From Allobosea sp. CS1GBMeth4 (GTDB lineage: Bacteria; Pseudomonadota; Alphaproteobacteria; Rhizobiales; Beijerinckiaceae): a DNA stretch of 64,000 bases. The notes below the pieces were generated by a model that did not search any database, was not told where the DNA came from, and was given only the letters and a program-made list of their open reading frames with translations. Shown in pieces: positions 53,545 to 62,997 of this stretch (positions are counted from its first letter, which is position 1; every line of letters starts with the position of its first letter). A program made the position numbers and the translations under genes. The stretch is from assembly GCF_900185715.1 (NCBI RefSeq), contig NZ_FYAS01000002.1, positions 124,001 to 188,000 on the forward strand, in the 5' to 3' direction.

Positions 53545-53700
53545 CCCGAAACTCTACTCCAGCGGACGTCTGACGGCGTTTTCTGCGCTTCCGGTGCTCA
53601 CGGACCGATGTCCGCTGCGCTCCGGTTCTCGAAAACATCGCCAGCCGACTCGCTGGAGCGACTTTCGAGAAGGCCTCGGGAGCGCTTTCACGATGACGTC
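53545..53700. repeat. Intergenic repeat-like segment
   Basis: After cysE the stretch CTTCCGGTGCTCACGGACCG, then CTGCGCTCCGGTTCTCGAAA and ACTTTCGAGAAGGCCTCGGG, with imperfect inverted parts, looks like one of the common intergenic elements of this order. No gene is supported here. Confidence 0.4.
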
Positions 53701-53714
53701 GGGCGCGCGGCCCC

Positions 53715-54026
53715 TCAGCTCTCGACGAGCTTCTTCTTGTGGTCGTCGAGATGGCCGAGATCGCGCTCGGGATCGAGCCGGTCGCGCACGCGCTGCTTGA
53801 GCTGCTTCACATCCGGGAAGCCGCCATCGGCGGTGCGGTCCCAGAGCAGCTCGCCATCATAGTGGATCTGGAAGATGCCGCCGGTGCGCGGGATCAGCAC
53901 GACCTCGCCGAGATCCTGGCCGAAGGTCTGCAGCAGCTCCTGCGCCATCCAGGCGGAGCGGAGCAGCCAGTTGCACATGCTGCAATAGGTGATGGCGATG
54001 CGCGGGCCGGGCTTGGGTTGGCTCAT
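53715..54026 (-). CDS. SelT/SelW/SelH (Rdx) family protein
   Basis: 103 residues from MSQPKPGPRIAITYCSMCNWL; the upstream part of the long frame is not real. The thioredoxin-like Rdx fold shows the redox CxxC at about 15-18, LLQTFGQDLGEVVLIPRTGGIFQIHYDGELLWDR and the C-terminal KQLKQRVRDRLDP. A Cys-form homologue of selenoprotein W. Function is probably redox-related. Confidence 0.9.
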   Translation of the reverse strand: MSQPKPGPRIAITYCSMCNWLLRSAWMAQELLQTFGQDLGEVVLIPRTGGIFQIHYDGELLWDRTADGGFPDVKQLKQRVRDRLDPERDLGHLDDHKKKLVES

Positions 54027-54064
54027 GGGACATGTCCGTGACGTCGGAGGGAAGGCCGCTTCTA

Positions 54065-54111
54065 GATCACGCTGCATTTGGGCGGAATCGTCCAAATGCA
54101 GATACGTGATC
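54065..54111. repeat. Palindromic repeat with CTGCATTTGG arms
   Basis: GATCACG plus CTGCATTTGG pair with CCAAATGCAG and CGTGATC around GCGGAATCGT, giving 17 paired bases with a 3-base bulge. It lies in the 360-bp gap before the gene at 54387; the rest of the gap (GCGAGGAGCGC...GATTGCTTCGCTGCGC...AATGACGG) looks like another intergenic repeat. Confidence 0.7.
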
Positions 54112-54386
54112 GATGCTGAGAGTTTAGAGCATTCCTCGCTCGAGTTGGAGCGCGCGAACCGCCATCGCGAGGAGCGCAGTGCCGACGCCATCCGGCGGCA
54201 GCAGGGCTCTTTCCTCCCGGATTGCTTCGCTGCGCCCGCAATGACGGTGCAGCCCGGCCGAAAGCGCTCCGGGACCCAGTCGCCCGGTCGTGCCAGCCGG
54301 TCGCCGAGACGGCGGCAGGGGCTTGCGCTCGCACTGGTTGTGTCGTAGCGTAAATAATATCTTAATGCGTGTGGCGAGGGGGCGTC

Positions 54387-55292
54387 ATGGGCAGCTTTTT
54401 TCGGGCAATGGGTTTGGCACTGGCTTGTCTGATCGGCTTCACGGCCGCCGCGGCGGCGCTGGACCGCAGGCGGCTGAACGAGGCGCGGCCGATCAGCGAG
54501 GCCGAGCTCGCCGAGATGCTGCAGGCGGCGAGCCGCGGCCGGCCCGGCATCGGCGCCTCGCGCCGGGATGCCGGCGACCTCGTCGTGATCGCCGGCGGCC
54601 GGGAGATGCGGTTCGGGCTGGCGTCCCTGTCGGCCCAGCTCAACGCCGAGCCCGACGCGCGGCACCGGCAGAAGGCCTTCGACAGCCTGCTGCAGAAGCT
54701 CGACCGACTCGCGGACGGCGGCGACCCGAACCGGCCCGGCCCGGCCGAGATCGCCCGCTTCCGCGATGCGCTGCTGCCGGTCCTCAAGAATCGTTCCTAT
54801 GTCGAGGAGTTCTCGGCGCTGGCCCGCAAGCAGGGCGTGCCGGACGGCAAGCTGCTGCACCTGCCGCTCGCGGGCGACGTCATCGTCGTGCCGGCGCTCG
54901 ACCTGCCGCGGATCACCCGTTTCGTCTCGGTCGGCGAGGGGCGGCGCTACGGCATGGACGACGCCGCGGTGTTCAAGGCGGCGCTGGCCAATCTCGAGCG
55001 ACGCGCCAAGACCATCGCAATCCATGATTACGGCCTGATCCGCACCTTCAATTTCGAGCCGCCGGACTACAATGTCTCGTTGCTGCTGCTGCCGAACCCC
55101 TGGAAGGATGTTCCCGATCTGCCCAAGACCGTGGTGATCGCGATGCCGGGGCGCAGCGTGCTCGCCTTCGGCGACGGCGACGACCCCAAGGCCGTCGCCG
55201 CGCTGCGGGAGCTCGCCGCGACGAAAGACGATTATCCGGTCACCCGGTCGCTGTTCCGGCTCGGGCCCGGCGGGCTGCAGCCGTTTCGCTAG
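54387..55292 (+). CDS. Hypothetical exported protein, possibly DUF1444-like
   Basis: 301 residues from [15 protein letters not shown], with GAGGGGG six bases before; GTG 54369 is an alternative. A signal peptide (to about residue 22, AAAAA) is followed by a helical region and a C-terminal alpha/beta part ([49 protein letters not shown]). The pattern recalls YtpQ/DUF1444 but the match is weak. Transcribed toward tuf, 241 bp ahead. Confidence 0.6.
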   Translation: MGSFFRAMGLALACLIGFTAAAAALDRRRLNEARPISEAELAEMLQAASRGRPGIGASRRDAGDLVVIAGGREMRFGLASLSAQLNAEPDARHRQKAFDSLLQKLDRLADGGDPNRPGPAEIARFRDALLPVLKNRSYVEEFSALARKQGVPDGKLLHLPLAGDVIVVPALDLPRITRFVSVGEGRRYGMDDAAVFKAALANLERRAKTIAIHDYGLIRTFNFEPPDYNVSLLLLPNPWKDVPDLPKTVVIAMPGRSVLAFGDGDDPKAVAALRELAATKDDYPVTRSLFRLGPGGLQPFR

Positions 55293-55533
55293 AGCATTCC
55301 TGGATCGAAGGGGCGCCGGCACGCGCGCCGACTGCACGGTCGAGCACGGGGCCGGAGCGCCTCGGCGGCCGGGAGATGGGCGGAGCCGCCCCGGAGGCGG
55401 GGCGCGCCGACGCAGGCGAGGCTGCCCGGCCGTCTCCGGCGCCGGCGCCCTCCAGCTTGCGCTTCGCGGCAAAACCCCCTAATGCGACCGCGTTTTTCCG
55501 GCCCCGCGCGGGCGTCGTCAGGAACAAGGTGTC

Positions 55534-56724
<1,191 letters not shown>

Positions 56725-56740
56725 TCGAAGCGGCAACGAC

Positions 56741-56762
56741 GTTCGCGGAAACCGCGAACTTT
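56741..56762 (+). terminator. Hairpin after tuf, weak terminator
   Basis: GTTCGCGG and CCGCGAAC pair (8 bp) around AAA, followed by TTT. It lies 16 bp past the tuf stop and before the duplicated tuf tail. Confidence 0.55.
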
Positions 56763-56764
56763 GC

Positions 56765-56797
56765 GGCGCCGGCGTCGTCGCGTCGATCATCGAGTAA
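56765..56797 (+). pseudogene. Second copy of the tuf 3' end (11 codons)
   Basis: The frame reads [10 protein letters not shown] then TAA, identical in protein to the tuf C-terminus, but with different synonymous codons (GGC GCC GGC GTC GTC GCG) that match the bulk of the genome. No homology to tuf is seen immediately upstream. It looks like the tail of an earlier tuf copy left behind after recombination. Confidence 0.75.
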
Positions 56798-56821
56798 GCT
56801 CCGGCTCTGCGACGAATACGG

Positions 56822-56850
56822 AAAGGGCGGCGGCAACGCCGCCCTTTTTC
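56822..56850 (+). terminator. Rho-independent terminator
   Basis: AAAGGGCGGC and GCCGCCCTTT form a 10-bp stem around a GGCAAC loop (or a GCAA tetraloop), followed by TTTTT. It lies 24 bp past the duplicated tuf tail and probably was the original tuf terminator. Confidence 0.88.
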
Positions 56851-56854
56851 GTTT

Positions 56855-56990
56855 CCGAGACCCACAGGGTCGTGATTCCGGACAAACGGCGAAGCCGCGC
56901 AGCTCCGGAATCCATCGCAGAGCGCCGAGTCCTACGACGGATGCCGGCGCTTCGCTGCGCTCCGGCCGGAATGACGACGGAAGAGGGACT
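56855..56990. repeat. Intergenic repeat-like segment after the tuf terminator
   Basis: CGAGACCCACAGGGTCGTGA, then GAATCCATCGCAGAGCGCCG, CGGCGCTTCGCTGCGCTCCG and AATGACG: the usual build of Hyphomicrobiales intergenic palindromes. No ORF is credible in the 326-bp gap. Confidence 0.5.
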
Positions 56991-57023
56991 GGCGTCTCCG
57001 TGGCCGCCATGCGAGGCTCCTGT

Positions 57024-57034
57024 ATCTTGCATAC
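57024..57034. promoter_or_regulatory. ATCTTGCATAC motif, site 1
   Basis: ATCTTGCATAC lies 16 bp before the start of the PEP-mutase-family gene; with one upstream base it is GTAT-CTTGC-ATAC, an inverted repeat. The same 11 bases recur at 58780-58790. GntR-type control is the likely explanation (inference). Confidence 0.5.
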
Positions 57035-57050
57035 GGCCTGGAGACCCCCG

Positions 57051-57887
57051 ATGAGCCCGCGCCATTCGCTCGCCGACAGGCTTCGCCGGCCCGGCCTCGT
57101 CGTCGCGCCCGGCTGCCATGACGCCATCGGCGCGCGGGCGATCGAGCAGGCCGGGTTCGAGGCGGTCTACATGACCGGCAACGGCCTCTCCGCCAGCCTG
57201 ATCGGCGCGCCCGATATCGGACTCCTGACCATGACGGAGATGGTGGCGCGCGGCCGGGCGCTGGCCGCGGCGGTGACCGTGCCGCTGATCGCCGACGCCG
57301 ACACCGGCTATGGCAATCTCAACAACGTCGCCCGCACCGTCGCCGAATACGAGGCCGCCGGCGTCGCCGCGATCCATCTCGAGGATCAGGTCACGCCCAA
57401 GCGCTGCGGCGCGATGAAGGGCCTGGCGCTGGTCACGCGCGAGGAGCACGCCGAGAAGATCCGGATCGCCGTTGCGAGCCGGCGCGACCCCGATTTCCTG
57501 ATCATCGGCCGCTCGGATGCAAGGCTGCCGCTCGGCCTCGACGAGGCGATCGCGCGCGGCAGGGCCTATGCGCAGGCCGGCGCCGATCTCGTGCTGCTCG
57601 AGATGCTGCAATCCGAGGACGAGATGAAGCGGGCGCTGCGCGAGATCGAGGCGCCGCTGATGTTCAACTATGTCGAGGGCAGGGTGCCGCCGCTGACCGC
57701 CGAAGAGTTCGAGCGGTTCGGCTTCCGGGTGCTGAGCTACCCGGTCTCGTCGACGCTGGCCTATGCCCATATGATGACGGCCTTCGCGCGCGAGCTGAAG
57801 CGCTCGGGCACGACGCGGGCGCTGGAACCGGCGATGCTCGACCTGCCGAGCTACGAGGCCTTCCTGGGGCGGGAGCGCTATGCCTGA
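57051..57887 (+). CDS. Isocitrate lyase/PEP mutase-family enzyme
   Basis: 278 residues from MSPRHSLADRL. The phosphoenolpyruvate mutase/isocitrate lyase fold is shown by VAPGCHDAIGARAIEQAGFEAVYMTGNGLSAS, PLIADADTGYGN (Mg ligands) at about 82-93 and AAIHLEDQVTPKRCG near 105-119. The catalytic-loop segment KRCG is of the lyase type, so a methylisocitrate- or oxaloacetate-type C-C lyase is more likely than a mutase. The GntR gene overlaps its end by 8 bp. Confidence 0.9.
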   Translation: MSPRHSLADRLRRPGLVVAPGCHDAIGARAIEQAGFEAVYMTGNGLSASLIGAPDIGLLTMTEMVARGRALAAAVTVPLIADADTGYGNLNNVARTVAEYEAAGVAAIHLEDQVTPKRCGAMKGLALVTREEHAEKIRIAVASRRDPDFLIIGRSDARLPLGLDEAIARGRAYAQAGADLVLLEMLQSEDEMKRALREIEAPLMFNYVEGRVPPLTAEEFERFGFRVLSYPVSSTLAYAHMMTAFARELKRSGTTRALEPAMLDLPSYEAFLGRERYA

Positions 57888-58557
57888 TCTTCGGGTCGAG
57901 CAGCCGAAATCGCTGGTCGCGATCGTCGAGGACCGGCTGCGCGCGGCGATCGTCGACGCCGAGATGCGCTTCGGCGAGAGCCTGTCCGAGGAGGCGCTGA
58001 GCGAGGCGCTCGGGGTCAGCCGCACGCCGGTGCGCGAGGCGCTGGCGCGCCTGCAGCTGCAGGGGCTGGTGACGATCGTGCCGAAGAAGGGCACCTTCGT
58101 CTTCGCGCCGACCGAGGAGGATGTCGCCGAGCTCTGCGTCTTCCGCTTCATGCTGGAGACGCAGGCGCTGCGCGAATGCCTCGCCAGGGCGCGCGAGCCG
58201 GCGCTCGCCGCGATGAGGGAGGCGCTCGCCGCGATGGAGGCGGCGCAGGCCGGCGGCTCCCGCCGCGACTATGCCCGGGCTGATACCGGCTTCCACGAGG
58301 TCTTCTTCCGGCATTGCGGCAACCGCTATCTCGGCAATGCCTATCGCGGCGTCTCCGGCCGCGTCGCGGCGCTGCGCACGCATCTGTCGGTGCCGCTGGA
58401 GGGCGAGCAGGAGCGGTCCATGGCCGAGCACCGCCAGATGGTCGAGGCCTTCGCCGCCGGCCGCCTGGCCGATCTCGACGCGATCCTGCACCGGCACATC
58501 ATGCGGGCAAGGGACGTCTATGCCGACGTGCTGCGGAGCGGCGCGGCACCGGGCTGA
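57880..58557 (+). CDS. GntR-family regulator (FadR/FCD type)
   Basis: 225 residues, overlapping the preceding enzyme gene. Winged helix at about 10-75 with LGVSRTPVREALARLQLQGL; FCD ligand domain with conserved D/H residues (DTGFHEVFFRHCGN, EHRQMVEAFAAG, HRHIMRA). Such proteins sense carboxylic acids. It probably controls the overlapping enzyme gene and, through a shared motif, the binding-protein gene downstream. Confidence 0.92.
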   Translation: MPDLRVEQPKSLVAIVEDRLRAAIVDAEMRFGESLSEEALSEALGVSRTPVREALARLQLQGLVTIVPKKGTFVFAPTEEDVAELCVFRFMLETQALRECLARAREPALAAMREALAAMEAAQAGGSRRDYARADTGFHEVFFRHCGNRYLGNAYRGVSGRVAALRTHLSVPLEGEQERSMAEHRQMVEAFAAGRLADLDAILHRHIMRARDVYADVLRSGAAPG

Positions 58558-58587
58558 AGATAGCGATGCTGCCGGTTGAGGCTCATT

Positions 58588-58719
58588 CCCTTCCCCCCGC
58601 TTGCGGTGGGGAAGGGCTAGGGATGGGGGGCCGGAAAGCAGGGCTCGGGACTTCTTTCAGCGAAGCGCCGAGCGGCACTGCCCCCCACCCAACCCTCCCC
58701 ACCGCAAGCGGGGGGAGGG
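58588..58719. repeat. Large imperfect inverted repeat
   Basis: CCTTCCCCCCGCTTGCGGTG at the left pairs with CACCGCAAGCGGGGGGAGGG at the right over about 18 bp; the centre is GGACTTCTTTCAGCGAAGCG. It occupies most of the gap between the GntR gene and the binding-protein promoter. Confidence 0.75.
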
Positions 58720-58779
58720 CCGGCGCCCGGCACGAGCCATCGAACGTCCCTTCACGCGATTGCCCGCACCTGCCAAATC

Positions 58780-58790
58780 ATCTTGCATAC
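58780..58790. promoter_or_regulatory. ATCTTGCATAC motif, site 2
   Basis: Exact copy of the 11-mer at 57024-57034, here 69 bp before the binding-protein start. It is the best evidence that the enzyme/GntR pair and the binding protein share a regulator. Confidence 0.5.
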
Positions 58791-58858
58791 AGTGTCCCAG
58801 TGCTTATGCTCGCGTAAGGAGAGCCGATAACGGCCCATCGAACCTCGGGAGGAGGCGC

Positions 58859-59986
58859 ATGAATATCGCCCTGAAGGCTGCCGCCCTGGCGCTCGCACTG
58901 GCCGCCGCGCCGGCCGCGGCGCAGGACAAGGTCAAGCTCGTCACCATCGCCGAGCTCTCGGGCCCCGGCGCCACTGCCGGCACCAACTGGAAGAGCGGCA
59001 TCGAGCTCGCGGTCGAGGAGATCAACGCCAAGGGCGGCATCCTCGGGCGCAAGATCGACTTCGTCGCCTATGACACGCAGACGAACCCGGCCAATGCCCG
59101 CGCCGCCGTGCAGCGCGCGGTCGACGAGGGGACCCATGCGGTGCTCGGCCCGGTCTATACCGGCTCGATCATGGCCTCGATGCAGATCGCCCAGCGCGCG
59201 GGGATCGCCCAGCTCGCCGCCGGCGACGGCACGGCCTACACCGCCCAGGGCAACCCCTTCATCTTCCGGACCTCGCTCAGCCAGTCGGCGGCGATGCCGA
59301 AGATCGCCGCCTATCTCAAGGACGAGGTCAAGGCGAAGTCCGTCGCAGTGGTCTGGGTCAACAACGATTTCGGCAAGGGCGGGCACGAGGCGATCCTGAA
59401 GGAGCTGAAGAGCCGCGGCATCGCGGTGCCGGTCGACCTCTCGACCGAGCAGGGCCAGGCGGATTTCGCCGGCGAGGCGATCAAGGTGAAGAATGCCGAG
59501 GTCGACGCGGTCTTCGTCTATCTCAACGAGGAGGAGAGCGCCCGGCTGCTGGTGGCGATGCGCGACCAGAATGTCGGCAAGCCGGTGATCGGCGAGACCA
59601 CGATCCTGAGCCAGAAGGTGATCGAGCTCGCCGGCAAGGCGGCCGAGGGCGTGCGCGGCCATGTCGGCCAGACCGTCGATGCGCCGATCCCCGCCCTTCA
59701 GGACTTCGGCAAGCGCTTCCAGGCCCGCTTCAAATTCGTGCCCGATCATAACGGCATCAAGGGCTACATGGCCGTCCATGCGGTGAAATGGGCGACGGAG
59801 AAGCTCGGCAGGTTCGAGCCGACCAAGATCGCCGCGACCCTGCACGGCGCGACGATCACGCCGGAGCAGGAGCCGGGCATCCTGATGGAGACGAGCTTCG
59901 ACGAGAAGGGCGACGTCCAGCGCGAGAGCTTCCTGGCCGAGGTGGTCGACGGCAAGCAGAAGATCATCGGCCGCCTGCCGAAGTGA
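58859..59986 (+). CDS. Branched-chain amino acid-type ABC substrate-binding protein
   Basis: 375 residues, GGGAGGAGG before the ATG. Signal peptide MNIALKAAALALALAAAPAAAQ, then a complete Peripla_BP_6 (LivJ/LivK) domain: VTIAELSGPGATAGTNWKSG, EINAKGGILGRKIDFVAYDTQ and AVVWVNNDFGKGG. Members bind amino acids, amides or aromatic acids. No LivHMGF genes are present, so this is an orphan binding protein whose permease lies elsewhere. Confidence 0.94.
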   Translation: MNIALKAAALALALAAAPAAAQDKVKLVTIAELSGPGATAGTNWKSGIELAVEEINAKGGILGRKIDFVAYDTQTNPANARAAVQRAVDEGTHAVLGPVYTGSIMASMQIAQRAGIAQLAAGDGTAYTAQGNPFIFRTSLSQSAAMPKIAAYLKDEVKAKSVAVVWVNNDFGKGGHEAILKELKSRGIAVPVDLSTEQGQADFAGEAIKVKNAEVDAVFVYLNEEESARLLVAMRDQNVGKPVIGETTILSQKVIELAGKAAEGVRGHVGQTVDAPIPALQDFGKRFQARFKFVPDHNGIKGYMAVHAVKWATEKLGRFEPTKIAATLHGATITPEQEPGILMETSFDEKGDVQRESFLAEVVDGKQKIIGRLPK

Positions 59987-60015
59987 ACGATAGACCGCCC
60001 CTGCGGCAGGGCGTG

Positions 60016-60045
60016 AACGGGCGGTGGCGACACCGCCCGTTTCGT
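60016..60045 (+). terminator. Rho-independent terminator
   Basis: AACGGGCGGTG and CACCGCCCGTT pair over 11 bp around GCGA, followed by TCGTT. It lies 30 bp past the binding-protein stop, making that gene a single transcription unit. Confidence 0.85.
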
Positions 60046-60156
60046 TGCCCGCCTCATGCAGGCCGGCAGAGAGATCGGGTGCCTGCCCATGGCCGGATTC
60101 CTATGCTGAACTGACGGCAGGCGGCGCCGACGCGTCGGTGCCGCATCAGGGAGGAC

Positions 60157-61071
60157 ATGATGGGCTTCACGCCGCCATTCACCGGCATCCATGCGATCGC
60201 GTTCGCCCTGTTCGATGCGCAGGAGCGGCTCGACCGCGCGGCGATGCGGCGCCAGACGCAGATCTGCCTCGGCCTCGGCGTGCATGGGATCGCCGCGCTC
60301 GGCCTCGCCACCGAGGTTTCGAAGCTCAGCCTCGCCGAGCGCCTCACCGTGATGGAATGGGTGGCGGAGGACGTCGCCGGCAAGGCGCCGCTCGCCTTCA
60401 CCATCTTCGGCGGCTCGGTCGCCGAGCAGGTCGAGCAGGTCAGGGCGGCCGAAGCCGCCCGGGCCGATTGGGTGATCCTGCAGCCGCCGATGGTCGGCGC
60501 CTTCGGCGCGGCCGAATACATCCGCTTCTTCGGCCGCATCGCCGAGGCGACCACGCTGCCGGTCGCGATCCAGAACGCGCCGGCCTATATGGGGCGCGGC
60601 CTCTCCGCCGGCGACATCGCCGAACTCGTCCGCCAGCATCCGAACATCTGCCTGATCAAGGGCGAAGGGCCGGCGACCGAGATCCGTCAGCTGCTCGAGG
60701 TCACGGAAGGCCGCCTGCCGGTGATGAACGGCCGCGGCGGGCTGGAGCTCGCCGACAATCTGCGCGCCGGCTGCGTCGGCTTCATCCTGGCGCCGGACAC
60801 GATCGACTGGGCGCTGCGGGTCCATGAGCGCTTCCTCGCCGGCGACGAGGCCGGGGCGGAGGAGGCCTATCGCGCCGTGCTGCCGGCGATCGTCTTCATC
60901 ATGCAGTCGATCGAGAGCCTGATCTGCTACGGCAAGCGCATCTTCGGCGCGCGGGCGGGACTCACGATCCACGATCGCGGGCCGGCACTGCGGCCGAGCA
61001 CCTTCGGGCTCGACCTCGTCGCGAAATATGCCGAGACGCTCGGGCCTTATCGCGATCGGCTGACGAGTTGA
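60157..61071 (+). CDS. Dihydrodipicolinate synthase-family (DapA-like) aldolase/lyase
   Basis: 304 residues, GGGAGG before ATG ATG. A class I aldolase TIM barrel: GIAALGLATEVSKLSLAERL, ILQPPMVGAFGAAEYIRFF, and the Schiff-base Lys in NICLIKGEGPATEI near 168. GLATE replaces the usual GTTGE substrate loop, so true DapA activity is unlikely; a keto-acid aldolase or dehydratase is more plausible. Separated from the binding protein by a terminator. Confidence 0.9.
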   Translation: MMGFTPPFTGIHAIAFALFDAQERLDRAAMRRQTQICLGLGVHGIAALGLATEVSKLSLAERLTVMEWVAEDVAGKAPLAFTIFGGSVAEQVEQVRAAEAARADWVILQPPMVGAFGAAEYIRFFGRIAEATTLPVAIQNAPAYMGRGLSAGDIAELVRQHPNICLIKGEGPATEIRQLLEVTEGRLPVMNGRGGLELADNLRAGCVGFILAPDTIDWALRVHERFLAGDEAGAEEAYRAVLPAIVFIMQSIESLICYGKRIFGARAGLTIHDRGPALRPSTFGLDLVAKYAETLGPYRDRLTS

Positions 61072-61145
61072 GTCAACTTCGTGCGACGCCGTTGCGATTT
61101 CGACTTGAAAAGCCGGCGGGGTTCGGGCTAAGCAACCGGCGCTAC

Positions 61146-61221
61146 AGGGGTGTAGCTCAGTTGGTAGAGTACCGGTCTCCAAAACCGGGTGTCGCAGGTT
61201 CGAGCCCTGCCGCCCCTGCCA
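61146..61221 (+). tRNA. tRNA-Trp (CCA)
   Basis: 76 nt with encoded CCA. Acceptor AGGGGTG pairs with CGCCCCT, D arm AGCTCAGTTGGTAGAGT, anticodon loop CTCCAAA (CCA), T-loop TTCGAGC. In this order it normally sits directly before secE; here a methyltransferase gene intervenes. Confidence 0.97.
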
Positions 61222-61240
61222 GCCGTCCGTCCGATCCGCG

Positions 61241-61972
61241 ATGACCCAGAACATCTACGACGACGCCGGCTTCTTCCAGAACTACAGCCAGTTGCCGCGC
61301 TCGCAGCGCGGGCTCGACGGCGCGCCGGAATGGCCGGCGCTGCGCGCGCTGCTGCCACCTCTCGCCGGCGCGGCGGTGCTCGATCTCGGCTGCGGCTTCG
61401 GCTGGTTCTGCCGCTTCGCCGCGGGCAAGGGCGCAGCCGACATCGTCGGCGTCGACGTCTCCGAGCGGATGCTGGCGCGGGCGACGGCGCAGACGGATGC
61501 GGCGGCAGTCCGCTACGAGCGCGCCGATCTCGAACGCTACGAACCGCCGTCCGGGCGCTTCGACCTGGTCTATTCCTCGCTCGCCTTCCACTATCTCGTC
61601 GATCTGCCGGCCGTGTTCGGCCGCGTCGCCCGGGCGCTGAAGCCGGGCGGGCGCTTCGTCTTTTCGGTCGAGCATCCGATCATGACGGCGCCGCGCCACC
61701 AGACCTGGTCCGAGGATGCCTCCGGCCTGCCGGTCTGGCCGGTCGGGGCCTATCTCGACGAGGGGCCGCGCGTCACCGACTGGCTGGCCGAGGGCGTGGT
61801 CAAGCAGCACCGGACGCTGGCGAGCTATCTCAATCTGCTGATCGGACTCGGCCTTCGCCTGCGGCATGTCGAGGAATGGGGGCCGACGCCCGGGCAGATC
61901 GCGGCCGAGCCGGACTGGGCGAGGGAGCGCGAGCGCCCGGCCTTCCTGCTGATCGCCGCCGAGCGGCCCTGA
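61241..61972 (+). CDS. Class I SAM-dependent methyltransferase
   Basis: 243 residues. Methyltransf_11/25 core: VLDLGCGFGWFCRFAAGKGA at about 46-65, VGVDVSERMLARA, FDLVYSSLAFHYLVDLPAVF and ALKPGGRFVFSVEHPI. The N-terminus YDDAGFFQNYSQLPRSQRGL is typical of a common bacterial subgroup of unknown substrate. Inserted between tRNA-Trp and secE. Confidence 0.92.
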   Translation: MTQNIYDDAGFFQNYSQLPRSQRGLDGAPEWPALRALLPPLAGAAVLDLGCGFGWFCRFAAGKGAADIVGVDVSERMLARATAQTDAAAVRYERADLERYEPPSGRFDLVYSSLAFHYLVDLPAVFGRVARALKPGGRFVFSVEHPIMTAPRHQTWSEDASGLPVWPVGAYLDEGPRVTDWLAEGVVKQHRTLASYLNLLIGLGLRLRHVEEWGPTPGQIAAEPDWARERERPAFLLIAAERP

Positions 61973-62127
61973 GGCGGCGAGTCGAAACCCCTTGGCGAGC
62001 GGGCATTCGCGTTGTAAGAAGCGCCCTAACGACGGCGCGCGGCTCCCTGGGCCCCGCGCCGCGAATCTTTCAGGACCGCCGAATCGCCGCGCTGCCGCGG
62101 CAATCCGGAACCGAGGTGACAAGCCCG

Positions 62128-62322
62128 ATGGCGAAGACGAATCCCTTCCAGTTCCTGCAGGAGGTGCGCAGCGAAGCCGCCAAGGTGACCTGGCCCTCGC
62201 GCCGCGAGACGCTGATCACCACCGGGCTGGTGCTGCTGATGGTTCTGGTGTCGAGCCTGTTCTTCCTCTTCACCGACACGGTCATCCGCTGGGGTCTCGG
62301 CCTCATCCTCGGCGCACGTTGA
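62128..62322 (+). CDS. secE: Preprotein translocase subunit SecE
   Basis: 64 residues, the usual single-helix form. The amphipathic cytoplasmic helix FLQEVRSEAAKVTWPSRRET carries the conserved VTWPSRRE motif, followed by one membrane helix (LITTGLVLLMVLVSSLFFLF). Part of SecYEG. nusG follows 15 bp later. Confidence 0.97.
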   Translation: MAKTNPFQFLQEVRSEAAKVTWPSRRETLITTGLVLLMVLVSSLFFLFTDTVIRWGLGLILGAR

Positions 62323-62337
62323 ACGAAGGCATCATCC

Positions 62338-62871
62338 GTGAGCACCCGCTGGTACATCGTCCACGCCTACTCCAACTTCGAGAACAAGGTCGCCCAGTCG
62401 ATCAAGGACCAGGCGGCGCAGCGCCACCTCTCCGACAAGTTCGAGGAGGTGCTGGTGCCGACCGAGAAGGTCGTCGAGGTCCGCCGCGGCCGCAAGGTCG
62501 ATACCGAGCGCAAGTTCTTTCCGGGCTATGTGCTGGTGAAGTGCGAGATGACCGACGAGGTCTACCACCTCATCAAGAACACGCCCAAGGTCACCGGCTT
62601 CCTCGGCGCCGACAAGGCGAAGCCCATGCCGATTCCCGAGCATGAGGCGATGCGGATCAAGGGCCAGGTCGCCGAGGGCATCGAGCGGCCGAAGCCGACG
62701 GTGGTGTTCGAGGTCGGCGAGCAGGTGAAGGTCGCCGACGGCCCCTTCGCCTCGTTCAACGGCGTCGTCGAGGACGTCGACCATGCCCGCGCCCGCCTCA
62801 AGGTCGCGGTCTCGATCTTCGGCCGCGCCACGCCGGTCGAGCTGGAATACGGCCAGGTCGAGAAGCTCTGA
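62338..62871 (+). CDS. nusG: Transcription termination/antitermination factor NusG
   Basis: 177 residues, GTG start at MSTRWYIVHAYSNFENKVAQ. The NGN domain (about 1-120) has FFPGYVLVKCEM; the KOW domain begins at FEVGEQVKVADGPFASFNGVVEDVD. Binds RNA polymerase and couples it to Rho or the ribosome. A terminator follows, so rplK is not co-transcribed here. Confidence 0.98.
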   Translation: MSTRWYIVHAYSNFENKVAQSIKDQAAQRHLSDKFEEVLVPTEKVVEVRRGRKVDTERKFFPGYVLVKCEMTDEVYHLIKNTPKVTGFLGADKAKPMPIPEHEAMRIKGQVAEGIERPKPTVVFEVGEQVKVADGPFASFNGVVEDVDHARARLKVAVSIFGRATPVELEYGQVEKL

Positions 62872-62897
62872 GGCCAGGACGGCGCAGGACCTTGCCG

Positions 62898-62923
62898 AGG
62901 GTGCCGGAGACGGCACCCTTTTT
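62898..62923 (+). terminator. Rho-independent terminator of secE-nusG
   Basis: AGGGTGCCG and CGGCACCCT pair over 9 bp around GAGA, followed by a run of T. It is 26 bp past the nusG stop. Confidence 0.88.
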
Positions 62924-62997
62924 GCGCGATTCTCGTAGTTAACGCCTCCTTCAGGCGTGTATGGCACCATCCGCTCCGGCTATCGGCGCGGGTGGGC

